Of a stretch of DNA of 59,954 nt, positions 1-7,664 are shown piece after piece (within the stretch, counting starts at the first letter, position 1; every line of letters begins with the position of its first letter). The DNA is taken from assembly GCA_900753325.1 (NCBI GenBank), contig CAADYO010000010.1, positions 1-59,954 on the forward strand, given 5' to 3'. Under the pieces are notes generated by a model, which was given only the letters and a program-made list of their open reading frames with translations, did no database searches and was not told the origin of the DNA. The position numbers and the translations under genes were made by a program. Source of the DNA: Bacilli bacterium (lineage in GTDB: Bacteria > Bacillota_I > Bacilli_A > RF39 > UBA660).

Positions 1-252
1 TACTGGAGCAGCAGGTTCAACTACTGGAGCAGCAGGCTCAACTACTGGAGCAGCAGGCTCAACTACTGGAGCAACAGGTTCAACTACTGGAGCAGCAGGT
101 TCAACTACTGGAGCAGCAGGTTCAACTACTGGAGCAACAGGCTCAACTACTGGAGCAGCAGGCTCAACTACTGGAGCAGCAGGTTCAACTACTGGAATAG
201 TAGGTTCAACTACTGGCATAACAGGTTCAACAGTTGGCATAACAGGCTCTAC
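1..252 (-). repeat. 21-bp tandem repeat coding for AAPVVEP
   Basis: Nine nearly identical 21-bp units occupy 1-189 and three degenerate ones follow to 252. On the + strand each unit reads TACTGGAGCAGCAGG followed by CTCAAC or TTCAAC. Each unit is exactly seven codons, so a change in copy number keeps the frame. Variation is mostly synonymous (GAA/GAG) or Ala to Val. The array continues off the left edge. Confidence 0.95.
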
Positions 253-654
253 TGAAGTAGGAGCAACAGGTGTAATAGGCTCAGGTTGTACAGTTGCTTC
301 AACACTAGGCATAACCGGAGCTGTCTCAACGCCATTCTGTACAGTATTATCAACAACTGGTTCTACACTAGCCGAAGTTTGTTGCATAACTGGAGCTTCA
401 ACACTTGGAGCAGCAGGTACAGAAGGTGTAACAACATTACTTGCTTGAACATTATTGGCATTAGCATCAGGTACAACAGCTGCATTATTATCAACAACAT
501 TATTTGCTGTAGATTCATTCTTCAAAGGATTCTTCTCCTTTTTACTCTTAGCCGATGAAACAATAAATACAATCAAAGCTACAATTAAAAGCAACACACC
601 ACATGATATTAACAATCCTGGAAGTGAAGTAAACCATTCTAAACTAAATTTCAT
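1..654 (-). CDS. Membrane protein with Pro/Val/Glu/Ala-rich repeats (3' end cut off)
   Basis: The frame is open from an ATG at 654, preceded by a good ribosome site (AAAGGGAG), to the window edge, so the C-terminus is missing. Visible part: 218 residues. Residues 10-30 form one hydrophobic segment (PGLLISCGVLLLIVALIVF), followed by a basic stretch (AKSKKEK) and then a long region rich in Pro, Val, Ala and Glu ending in tandem copies of AAPVVEP. The topology suggests a single-pass protein with a long flexible tail, but which side of the membrane it lies on is unclear. No enzyme domain is visible. The function is unknown; a spacer or wall-spanning linker is one inference. Confidence 0.75.
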   Translation of the reverse strand, partial: MKFSLEWFTSLPGLLISCGVLLLIVALIVFIVSSAKSKKEKNPLKNESTANNVVDNNAAVVPDANANNVQASNVVTPSVPAAPSVEAPVMQQTSASVEPVVDNTVQNGVETAPVMPSVEATVQPEPITPVAPTSVEPVMPTVEPVMPVVEPTIPVVEPAAPVVEPAAPVVEPVAPVVEPAAPVVEPAAPVVEPVAPVVEPAAPVVEPAAPVVEPAAPV

Positions 655-741
655 AAGTATCTAACTCCCTTTATTCTAATCTATAAATATGATAACAAAA
701 AAAATTTACAAATGCAAACTTTTTATTTTATATACATTATT

Positions 742-1401
742 TTACATTGTAAATTCTGTCCAATATGAGTAATTTGGTTTGTCTAGTGAAAAAGACATTC
801 TTTCCTTCGTAACTGGATGTGTAAATTCCAATCTATTAGCAAACAAAGCAAGCTGAGTATTGTCCTGCTTACCATAACGCTGATCGCCACACAAAGCATG
901 ACCCCGAGAAGCAAACTGAACTCTTATTTGATGATGTCTTCCAGTGAGCAATTTAATTGACACTAAACTATGTCCAGTTTTATGATTTTCTTCTAAGACT
1001 TCATAATCTAAAATAGCTGCTTTACCATCACTTGACACAATAGTATTACCATCCGATAATTTTTTTAATTTATCAGTAAATGTTCCTTTTTTACTTTTCA
1101 AAAAGCCATCAATAACCGCCAAATAGTTTTTACTAAAGCCATGTTCTAACTGTTCCTTATTTAACCTAGAAGCGGCTTTAGAACTTCTGGCAAAAACCAT
1201 TACACCACCAACTGGTCTATCAAGTCTATGAACTAAGCCAATATATACATTACCAGGTTTATTATATTTAACTTTAACATATTGCTTAACCATTGTAAGT
1301 AAATCAATATCCCCAGTAGCATCACCTTGACTTAAAACATTAACAGGCTTTTCAACAACAATAATATGATTATCCTCATATAAAATATTAAGCTTATTCA
1401 T
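742..1401 (-). CDS. RluA-family 23S rRNA/tRNA pseudouridine synthase
   Basis: The enzyme converts uridine to pseudouridine in structured RNA. The family signature HRLDRPVGG is present, with the catalytic Asp at about residue 61, as is the later GRHHQIRVQF motif. The length (219 residues) fits a single catalytic domain without an S4 RNA-binding domain. I chose the ATG at 1401 (MNKLNILYED) over the upstream in-frame start because GGGAAAG precedes it. It overlaps the end of the methyltransferase gene by 8 bases, so the two are probably co-translated and both modify RNA. The exact target (RluC, RluD or tRNA type) cannot be told. Confidence 0.9.
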   Translation of the reverse strand: MNKLNILYEDNHIIVVEKPVNVLSQGDATGDIDLLTMVKQYVKVKYNKPGNVYIGLVHRLDRPVGGVMVFARSSKAASRLNKEQLEHGFSKNYLAVIDGFLKSKKGTFTDKLKKLSDGNTIVSSDGKAAILDYEVLEENHKTGHSLVSIKLLTGRHHQIRVQFASRGHALCGDQRYGKQDNTQLALFANRLEFTHPVTKERMSFSLDKPNYSYWTEFTM

Positions 1402-2266
1402 TACTTTCCCATCTTCCATAAATACCACATGGCAAAACTAAAGAACTATTTTTAATAGGTAGCCCTACTTCTCCACAACTTACTATACCTTTATATTTAC
1501 TTTGAACAGTCAAATTTAAAATGTTAGAAAGAACCATTGAGGAAAGACCAGTCGTATAAGAATTAATTAAAAAGAATAATGGTTTATCACTAAGTATTTG
1601 ACTACATAATTCTACCAAGTAGTTCAAGTTTTTCTCAATATCCCAAACCTCACCATTAGCGCCTCTTCCATAACTTGGTGGATCCATTATAATGGCATCA
1701 TAATGATTACCTCTTCTAATTTCCCTTTGTACAAACTTTAAAACATCATCAACTAAATATCTAATTTCTCTATCTTCAAATCCAGAAGACTTAACATTTT
1801 CCTTACACCAATCAACCATACCACGAGAAGCATCAACATGAACAACACTAGCTCCAGCCGATAGACAAGCAACACTAGCTCCACCTGTATAGGCAAATAA
1901 ATTAAGTACTTTAATTTTTCTTTTAGAATTTTTAATTTTATCAATCATAAAATTCCAATTAACAGCCTGTTCCGGAAATAAACCAGTATGTTTAAATCCC
2001 ATTTGCTTAATATTAAAAGTCAAATTATCATAATTAATTGTCCAACTACTAGGAATATTACGAAGGTTTTCCCAATGTCCACCGCCTTTATTACTCCTGT
2101 AATAAACAGCTGAAATCTTATCATGATATTTTTCAAGTAAATCCCCATTATTCCAGACTATTTGCGGATCAGGCCTAAGTAAATAAACATTACCCCATCT
2201 TTCTAACTTTTGTCCTAAAGAAGCATCAATAAGTTCATAATCCTTCCATCTATCTGCTAATAACAT
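1394..2266 (-). CDS. Class I SAM-dependent methyltransferase (RlmI/RlmK-like)
   Basis: This 290-residue protein has a Rossmann methyltransferase core: NLFAYTGGASVACLSAG (SAM-binding loop), then VVHVDASRGMVDWCKEN, and the active-site motif DPPSYGRG. That combination is typical of the family that methylates cytosine C5 or guanine N2 in 23S rRNA (RlmI/RlmL type). The PUA domain of full-length RlmI is absent; the N-terminal 110 residues are something else. AGGGGGA lies in front of the ATG. It is followed with an 8-base overlap by the pseudouridine synthase gene, which supports an RNA-modification role. Confidence 0.85.
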   Translation of the reverse strand: MLLADRWKDYELIDASLGQKLERWGNVYLLRPDPQIVWNNGDLLEKYHDKISAVYYRSNKGGGHWENLRNIPSSWTINYDNLTFNIKQMGFKHTGLFPEQAVNWNFMIDKIKNSKRKIKVLNLFAYTGGASVACLSAGASVVHVDASRGMVDWCKENVKSSGFEDREIRYLVDDVLKFVQREIRRGNHYDAIIMDPPSYGRGANGEVWDIEKNLNYLVELCSQILSDKPLFFLINSYTTGLSSMVLSNILNLTVQSKYKGIVSCGEVGLPIKNSSLVLPCGIYGRWESNE

Positions 2267-2278
2267 TTATAAATCCCC

Positions 2279-3112
2279 CTAACTAACATTAAATACTTTT
2301 CCATAAGAACTAATTAATAATTGTCCATTAAAGCCTAAAATATAATTATTATATTTAAACAACTGAGTATCTTCACTCATCTCATATTTACATTCAATAT
2401 CAGCATATTTACTACATTCTTTTTCATTGGTTTTAAGCATTCTATATATCGCGTCATCTGTTCTAATAAAAGTAGTTGTATTATTAATATCATAATTAAA
2501 ATCAACTATTTTACCATAATGACCCTTACTATACACAATCTCACTACTAGTTAAAGCATAAGGTTCTTGCGAACTACTTCTAGTAATAATAAGCTTATAA
2601 ATATTACCATCATTTTTTAAAGCATAATAAATTCCAGAGTTACCATCAACAGTCACAATTCTTATAACATCTGAGTCACTAAACAAAATCTCATATATAT
2701 CATAAGACTTATCATTTACTGTAACCATAGTATAAGCTTCAACATTATTCTCACTAGACAAATAATAAAAATTATTATCATCTGCTTTTATAATATTACT
2801 ATCAAGTATAGCAACAACACGTTTATTAAAATCAGCTTCCATACAATTTTGTTCATTAGAAAACTTTGGTCCCAAAGATAATTCATAAATCTTTCCATCA
2901 CTAGTAATTGCCTTAGTAGAATTAACATACTTTAACTTATCATACACACTTGATTTATCACTTGGTAATAAAAGATTACATGTAAACCCTGTAGCAGACA
3001 AAGTAAACCCAGCATGCCTTATACCTCTAGTTGTATTACCCGTACATCCAGTACAAATAAAACATAAAATTAAAACTATTAAAACAAACTTAAACTTCGA
3101 TTTTAGTTTCAT
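2279..3112 (-). CDS. Putative lipoprotein of unknown function
   Basis: A 277-residue protein with a lipoprotein signal: a basic start (MKLKSKFKF), a hydrophobic run (VLIVLILCFI) and CTGC, where the last Cys would be lipid-modified. The ATG at 3112 has AAGGTAGGT in front and puts the signal at the true N-terminus. The rest is Asn/Ser/Tyr-rich with repeated short segments such as DGKIYEL, DNNFYYLSS and NGQLLISSYGKVFNVS, which hints at a beta-propeller or repeated beta-strand fold. I recognise no family. It is separated by 12 bases from the methyltransferase gene. Confidence 0.7.
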   Translation of the reverse strand: MKLKSKFKFVLIVLILCFICTGCTGNTTRGIRHAGFTLSATGFTCNLLLPSDKSSVYDKLKYVNSTKAITSDGKIYELSLGPKFSNEQNCMEADFNKRVVAILDSNIIKADDNNFYYLSSENNVEAYTMVTVNDKSYDIYEILFSDSDVIRIVTVDGNSGIYYALKNDGNIYKLIITRSSSQEPYALTSSEIVYSKGHYGKIVDFNYDINNTTTFIRTDDAIYRMLKTNEKECSKYADIECKYEMSEDTQLFKYNNYILGFNGQLLISSYGKVFNVS

Positions 3113-3172
3113 ATAATTACCTACCTTACAGTAAAAATATACCATAATTTATAGGTTTTTAAAAGTAAGAAA

Positions 3173-4027
3173 TTACAAATTACAAAACTTCTTCAATACA
3201 TCATGTATATAAATCAACTTTTCACTATTTTCTTTATCATAACCAGTTAAAATTTCCTTATAATTATCTTTTCCTTTATATTTTTCTTCTAATTTTAACA
3301 TCTTTTTAATAACTATATTAATACTGTCTAAATCAGTAATAAACTTCTTAGATTTAACTTGCATAATACCTAATTTTCTAGAAGTACCCTTTACTTTAAA
3401 AATAATATTATCAATACGCCTTAAGAAGGCTGGTCTTTTATAATTATTAAAAATCATAATAGTATAAATAATTAACCTAGTCTTATCACTTTTAACTACA
3501 ATATCTTCATCATAATTAAGTTTAAGTTTAGCATAACTAACAACAATTTTTTCTCTACTAATACTTTTTTCTGTACTATTAACGCCCACAATTATACTTT
3601 TATTATTCTTATAAAAATTATAAACATATCCTACAATAAAAAGCCAAACGATCATTTTTAAATTCTCACCAGATAAGAATACATCATTAACTTTATTTAT
3701 AAGTTCCTGATTAAGAATAAACATTAAAACAATTTCTAATACCGCCCATTTAACATTACTATCTTCTCTATTAAAATAATCTTCTTCTAAAAAATATATA
3801 TCATAAATAAGTTCTAATATAAACTTAAATACTAATACTAAAAAAATATTATCATTAAATTTATTAAAACCAAGTCTTGAACAAAAGCCAGCTATAATCA
3901 ATGTAAAAATAATAGAAAAAATTAACCCTTCAATTCTTGTAAAATTATATCTTTCTTTCAAAAAATTAATCACCAAGAAAAGTATAAGTCCAATAAGTAA
4001 ATATCCAATCCAACAAAATATACCCAT
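3173..4027 (-). CDS. Multi-pass membrane protein, unknown
   Basis: I chose the ATG at 4027 (MGIFCWIGYLL) because AGAGGTGAGG precedes it. About four hydrophobic segments fill the first 150 residues (WIGYLLIGLILFLVINFL; LIFSIIFTLIIAGF; NIFLVLVFKFILELIYDI; IVWLFIVGYVYNF). The C-terminal half is a basic soluble region (RRIDNIIFKVKGTSRKLG, then VKSKKFITDLDSINIVI). I do not recognise a family. It lies just downstream of the 107-residue hypothetical gene and is likely co-transcribed with it. Confidence 0.65.
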   Translation of the reverse strand: MGIFCWIGYLLIGLILFLVINFLKERYNFTRIEGLIFSIIFTLIIAGFCSRLGFNKFNDNIFLVLVFKFILELIYDIYFLEEDYFNREDSNVKWAVLEIVLMFILNQELINKVNDVFLSGENLKMIVWLFIVGYVYNFYKNNKSIIVGVNSTEKSISREKIVVSYAKLKLNYDEDIVVKSDKTRLIIYTIMIFNNYKRPAFLRRIDNIIFKVKGTSRKLGIMQVKSKKFITDLDSINIVIKKMLKLEEKYKGKDNYKEILTGYDKENSEKLIYIHDVLKKFCNL

Positions 4028-4080
4028 AAACCTCACCTCTAAATACCCATTATTATAATAGAAGAAAAGAAAATTGTAAA

Positions 4081-4404
4081 TCACAATTCTCTTTTCTTCT
4101 TTTCTCTATCATCGATTTCTTTTAAATGTTTTTTTACAAGTAATACAACTTCCATTGGAGCTTTAATTTTATGAAGCACTAATAAAGCATCCTGTAATTT
4201 AGTCTTCATACTATTATTCTTTTCAAACTCTAAGGCCTTTTCTTTGTAATTTATATTGATAGGATTAAGTTCTAAAAAACTCTTAATATACTCTTCGATA
4301 TCTTTTAATATATATACTTTCAACTCATATTCATCTAATGATGCAACACCATAATAGCCAAGTACAAGTAATTTATATTGATCTTCTAAACTTATATTTA
4401 TCAC
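4081..4404 (-). CDS. Small helical hypothetical protein
   Basis: A 107-residue, mostly helical, charged protein with no signal peptide or membrane segment. It starts MINISLEDQYKLLVLGYYG and ends in a basic cluster (REKKKREL). TATAGGTGATAA gives the ribosome site, and the stop is TGA. It is transcribed divergently from the first SipW-type surface gene and leads a probable two-gene unit with the membrane protein behind it. Function unknown. Confidence 0.6.
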   Translation of the reverse strand: MINISLEDQYKLLVLGYYGVASLDEYELKVYILKDIEEYIKSFLELNPININYKEKALEFEKNNSMKTKLQDALLVLHKIKAPMEVVLLVKKHLKEIDDREKKKREL

Positions 4405-4433
4405 CTATATATATAATAACACATTTTACCTAT

Positions 4434-4461
4434 TTGACAATCAGTCTGTTTATGATAAAAT
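4434..4461 (+). promoter_or_regulatory. Sigma-A-type promoter of the + strand surface gene
   Basis: A perfect -35 (TTGACA, 4434-4439) and a -10 (TAAAAT, 4456-4461) are separated by 16 bases, 15 bases upstream of the ATG at 4477. Confidence 0.55.
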
Positions 4462-4476
4462 TAAACTGGTGATACT

Positions 4477-5088
4477 ATGAAGAAAAATGTTAATAAAGAT
4501 ATAAAGTTTATACTTATCTTTATCTTTATTGTAGCCTTTTCATTTTGCTATTTATTTCAAACATCTCTAGCTAAATATCGTAAACAAGTAACTGGAAATA
4601 CTAGTCTAAATATAGCTAAATGGAATATTAAAATTAATAATGAATCAGTCGATAATAAGAGTGTTTTAGCTAACAATATTGTTCCTGTTTTTGAAGGAAA
4701 TGAATATACAAAAGACTCTGTTTTAGCGCCAGGATCTAAAGGTTACTGTGATATTATAATTGACGCAGAAGACGTTGATGTTGATTTTACATATGAACTT
4801 ACCATTTCAATACCTGAAGAAAACAGTATTAAAGATTTAAAAACAACAGATTATATAATAAATCCAACAGCCGATAATACCAATAAATTAACATATAGTA
4901 GCAATAGGCCAATTACAGGCACAATACTACATAATACTAAAAGCACAAAAATAAGGCTATATTTCGAATGGTATGATGAAGAAGATAATCAAATGAATAA
5001 CAAAGATGACACTGAAGTTGGAATCAATGAAGAAAGTAAAGCTATTATTTCTGCTAATATTAAATTTTCTCAAAAGAAAAGCGCTTAA
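4477..5088 (+). CDS. TasA/CalY-like secreted protein with SipW-type signal
   Basis: A 203-residue secreted protein. The N-terminus is basic (MKKNVNKDIKF), then hydrophobic (ILIFIFIVAFSFCYLF), then QTSLAKYRKQVTGNTS followed by AKWNIKIN. This layout is typical of SipW-dependent fibre or biofilm proteins of the TasA/CalY (camelysin) group, which are cut by ER-type signal peptidases and have a beta-sandwich core. PGSKGYCDIIID and the alternating strands support that. It is the only gene of the surface family on the + strand here and has its own promoter and terminator. It resembles the 11903-12511 product in the AKWNIK and PGSKG segments, so the two are probably paralogues. Confidence 0.75.
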   Translation: MKKNVNKDIKFILIFIFIVAFSFCYLFQTSLAKYRKQVTGNTSLNIAKWNIKINNESVDNKSVLANNIVPVFEGNEYTKDSVLAPGSKGYCDIIIDAEDVDVDFTYELTISIPEENSIKDLKTTDYIINPTADNTNKLTYSSNRPITGTILHNTKSTKIRLYFEWYDEEDNQMNNKDDTEVGINEESKAIISANIKFSQKKSA

Positions 5089-5103
5089 TGAGCGTTTTTT
5101 TAT
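5077..5103 (+). terminator. Rho-independent terminator
   Basis: A short GC-containing hairpin (CGCT/AGCG around the stop codon) is followed directly by a run of seven T. It is weak, with a 4-bp core stem. Confidence 0.5.
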
Positions 5104-5138
5104 TTACAATAAAGTAAAATGATAATATAGAATTTTTA

Positions 5139-5918
5139 CTATTTAGTATATTGAGTAACAGTTATTATTATATGAAACTTAAAACAAACATCATTATTTG
5201 TTTTCTTATAATTCTTACAACTATAGCCCCAAAAACTATCAGCATCATCTTTTTCTAAATATAGATTTTCTCTATTATTAATAAATGATGTTTCTGTAAC
5301 ATTAGCCTTTACATAACTATTATTAACTAAACTATAATAAGTAACTGAAGAATCATATTTATACTGACTAGTCAATTGATAATACTCTCTAGCACCAGTA
5401 TCACTCTTTTCATATGGCCAATCAATATTAACAGTAAAACTACTATGATCACCAGCATCTAAAATAGTTTTACCATAATCAAAAGTTACATAAAAAGGAT
5501 AAGTATCTCGAAAATAAGTAACAGCCTCATCAAAAGAATCAAACTTAATAGATACTTGTTCTCCTAAAACATTAACTTTGTCTATTCTAAACTCTACTTT
5601 AGCTCCTATATCACTACCATTATTAATATTAATAGTTTTACTAAATCTATTCATACCAGGATATAAATCATCTGTAATTATTTCCAAATCCTTAACTGGA
5701 GAATTTTCATCCAAGAAATTTACATCCCACGAAATAACATTAGCCTGAACATTTACATCGGCTTTAGAAACAAAAACAAACCAAGCGTAAGCATTAACAC
5801 CAAAAACAAAGATTGCAAAAAAGATACTACGTCTTTTAATTCTTTTTCTTTGTTTTTGTAAAGTAGTATAAACTTTTTCGGCTTCTTTTTTATATGACCT
5901 CTTCTTCATCATCGGCAT
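5139..5918 (-). CDS. Secreted SipW/TasA-type surface protein
   Basis: About 259 residues. A basic, helical N-terminus (KKEAEKVYTTLQKQRKRIKRR) precedes one hydrophobic segment (SIFFAIFVFGVNAYAWFVF) and then VNVQANVISWDVNF. The AYAWF plus strand pattern matches the TasA/CalY-like SipW-dependent group. Two Cys (YSCKNYKKTNNDVCF) near the C-terminus could pair. Several start codons are possible (GTG 5927, ATG 5921, 5918, 5912); AGGTG lies 6 bases before 5918. The start overlaps the end of the signal peptidase gene, so enzyme and substrate are probably translated together. It is the last gene of the minus-strand run. Confidence 0.7.
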   Translation of the reverse strand: MPMMKKRSYKKEAEKVYTTLQKQRKRIKRRSIFFAIFVFGVNAYAWFVFVSKADVNVQANVISWDVNFLDENSPVKDLEIITDDLYPGMNRFSKTININNGSDIGAKVEFRIDKVNVLGEQVSIKFDSFDEAVTYFRDTYPFYVTFDYGKTILDAGDHSSFTVNIDWPYEKSDTGAREYYQLTSQYKYDSSVTYYSLVNNSYVKANVTETSFINNRENLYLEKDDADSFWGYSCKNYKKTNNDVCFKFHIIITVTQYTK

Positions 5919-6528
5919 CATTATCACCTACTGTTTTATCTTTCTTCTTATCATCTTTTTCAATCAAACGTAATTCATTTTTCTCAAGTTTCATATCAAT
6001 TACAGTATCAGCTATTTCCAAAAATATTACTAATACCAAAGGACAAAATACTAAAAAGAAAAATCCATATATATTTTTAACAACATGATTAATAAAACTA
6101 ACAACATAAGTTTTACCTACAACTTTACCAAGTATTTGATCCTCAGTAATACTAGGATCTTCATATTTATTATTAACACCCTTCAAAGTATAATGAACTT
6201 TACCATCATCTAGTTTTTCAATTTTAATAATTCTATGGGTAACAATAAGTCCTTTAACAGCATCTCTATTACCTAAATAAGCAATATCATCTCCTACTTT
6301 TAAAGTACTAGGAACAACATCTTTAACTAAAATAACATCATTAACATTATAAACAGGTTCCATTGATCCAGTTGCAACAGTAAAAACACGATATCCTAAA
6401 ATACTAGCGTTATTAGTAAATCTTTGAATCATAACAAATAATAAATATATTGAAAGAAGTACTATAACAAAGGTCTTAATAATACCATATATAATTTTAA
6501 ATGTTTTATTTTCTAATATTTTTTTCAT
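5890..6528 (-). CDS. ER-type (SipW-like) signal peptidase I, apparently active
   Basis: A 212-residue membrane enzyme that removes signal peptides. An N-terminal membrane segment (residues 17-35) precedes the catalytic Ser in TGSMEP (Ser55) and the general-base position in VTHRI (His98). Ser plus His rather than Ser plus Lys marks the SipW/archaeal/ER class. A second membrane span (YGFFFLVFCPLVLVIFLEI) near residue 160 and a highly charged cytoplasmic tail (EKDDKKKDKTVG, DDEEE) follow. It starts 2 bases after the DUF2357 gene ends and overlaps the next surface-protein gene, so it most likely processes the SipW-type products of this island. Confidence 0.88.
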   Translation of the reverse strand: MKKILENKTFKIIYGIIKTFVIVLLSIYLLFVMIQRFTNNASILGYRVFTVATGSMEPVYNVNDVILVKDVVPSTLKVGDDIAYLGNRDAVKGLIVTHRIIKIEKLDDGKVHYTLKGVNNKYEDPSITEDQILGKVVGKTYVVSFINHVVKNIYGFFFLVFCPLVLVIFLEIADTVIDMKLEKNELRLIEKDDKKKDKTVGDNDADDEEEVI

Positions 6529-6529
6529 A

Positions 6530-7654
6530 TTACAACCTCTCTAATAGATTAAAATCATTCATAATCTTATCATTATCCTTACTCATTCTATCTTTTAAAA
6601 TACGTAATATAACTTTTTTCTTATTATTGTTATTTGCCTTTACCTTTTTAATTTCTTTAATAAAAATCTCTTTTAAATAATCCTCTGTTAATTCATCATC
6701 AGAATCAAGTAAATTAGAAATAAGTCTATCAACAACATTACTAAGCATTGTAGTTTCATTAATTTTATTACTACCAACAGCCAAAGACTTATTAGCAATA
6801 TAAGTCATCAAAATTGCTTGATCATATTCATTCTTTAAAACGCCATCATCAAAATAGTCCTTTTTATCAACTTCATTCTTATCTTTATTAACATAAGTTT
6901 GAATATAATTCCATAACTCCTCAGCTTTTCTAAAATTTGGATTCTTTAAAATTACATTAGTTTTTCTAATTGGAGAACGAACCTTCTCAACATGTAATTT
7001 AGAAAGCGTAGTTATTAATTCAGTACCCATAAATCCATCCAACTGGACTTTAATTTTATTTAGTCTATCAGCATAAGATAAATCACTCTTATCTTTTTCT
7101 GGTTCTTTAACATTTTTATCTATTGCGTTAATTGTTAAAGAGAATTTAATATCATCAGTACCAACTTTTGAATTACCTTCATATTTTATATCACGACTAT
7201 CCCTATAAAAAGAATTTTCTCCAGTACTCTCAACTCTTTGATCAAAAAAGACTCTTAAATTATTAATTAAAGTATAAATAAATCTATTTTCATAAGTATC
7301 TAAACTTTCCTCTTTATTTATATTTAATACCTTAGTAGGTTTAACATCACCAGTTTTTTCATTATAATCTTGAATCAAATTAGTATGCTGAGTCAAATGA
7401 ATAACACTTTCTACTGTGATTTTCTTAGAAAGTTCAACCTTAACAATTTCTTCTTCATTTACGATAAAACGTTTAGGATTACGTAAAATATTATCAAGAT
7501 ACGGTAAAACATCCTCTATTCTTTCTAACCATTCATAATCATACTCATGAAGTTCAAAATCTCTTTTTACAAGCAAGGTAGAATTAAGATGGTTCATAAA
7601 CGAATCGTTTTTTAAATCATCAACATCAACTTTAATATCATCAGTATCAGTCAT
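6530..7654 (-). CDS. DUF2357 (McrC-like) protein without a visible nuclease domain
   Basis: 374 residues starting after a strong AGGAGG. The segment ESLDTYENRFIYTLINNL (about residues 117-133) and the preceding beta-rich part resemble DUF2357, the N-terminal module of McrC-like partners of McrB-type ATPases. Known relatives usually carry a PD-(D/E)XK nuclease after DUF2357. Here the C-terminal 150 residues look helical and charged, and I find no D-x(n)-(E/Q)-x-K pattern on a hydrophobic strand. The gene directly follows the McrB-like ATPase gene (10 bases apart), as expected for a partner pair, and directly precedes the signal peptidase gene. The DUF2357 call rests on recalled motif similarity. 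Confidence 0.65.
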   Translation of the reverse strand: MTDTDDIKVDVDDLKNDSFMNHLNSTLLVKRDFELHEYDYEWLERIEDVLPYLDNILRNPKRFIVNEEEIVKVELSKKITVESVIHLTQHTNLIQDYNEKTGDVKPTKVLNINKEESLDTYENRFIYTLINNLRVFFDQRVESTGENSFYRDSRDIKYEGNSKVGTDDIKFSLTINAIDKNVKEPEKDKSDLSYADRLNKIKVQLDGFMGTELITTLSKLHVEKVRSPIRKTNVILKNPNFRKAEELWNYIQTYVNKDKNEVDKKDYFDDGVLKNEYDQAILMTYIANKSLAVGSNKINETTMLSNVVDRLISNLLDSDDELTEDYLKEIFIKEIKKVKANNNNKKKVILRILKDRMSKDNDKIMNDFNLLERL

Positions 7655-7664
7655 AATCTACCTC

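Noticed and set aside
1..252. The 21-bp direct repeats as a CRISPR array
   Set aside because: Units follow each other with no unique spacers and are translated in frame as AAPVVEP within a protein gene.
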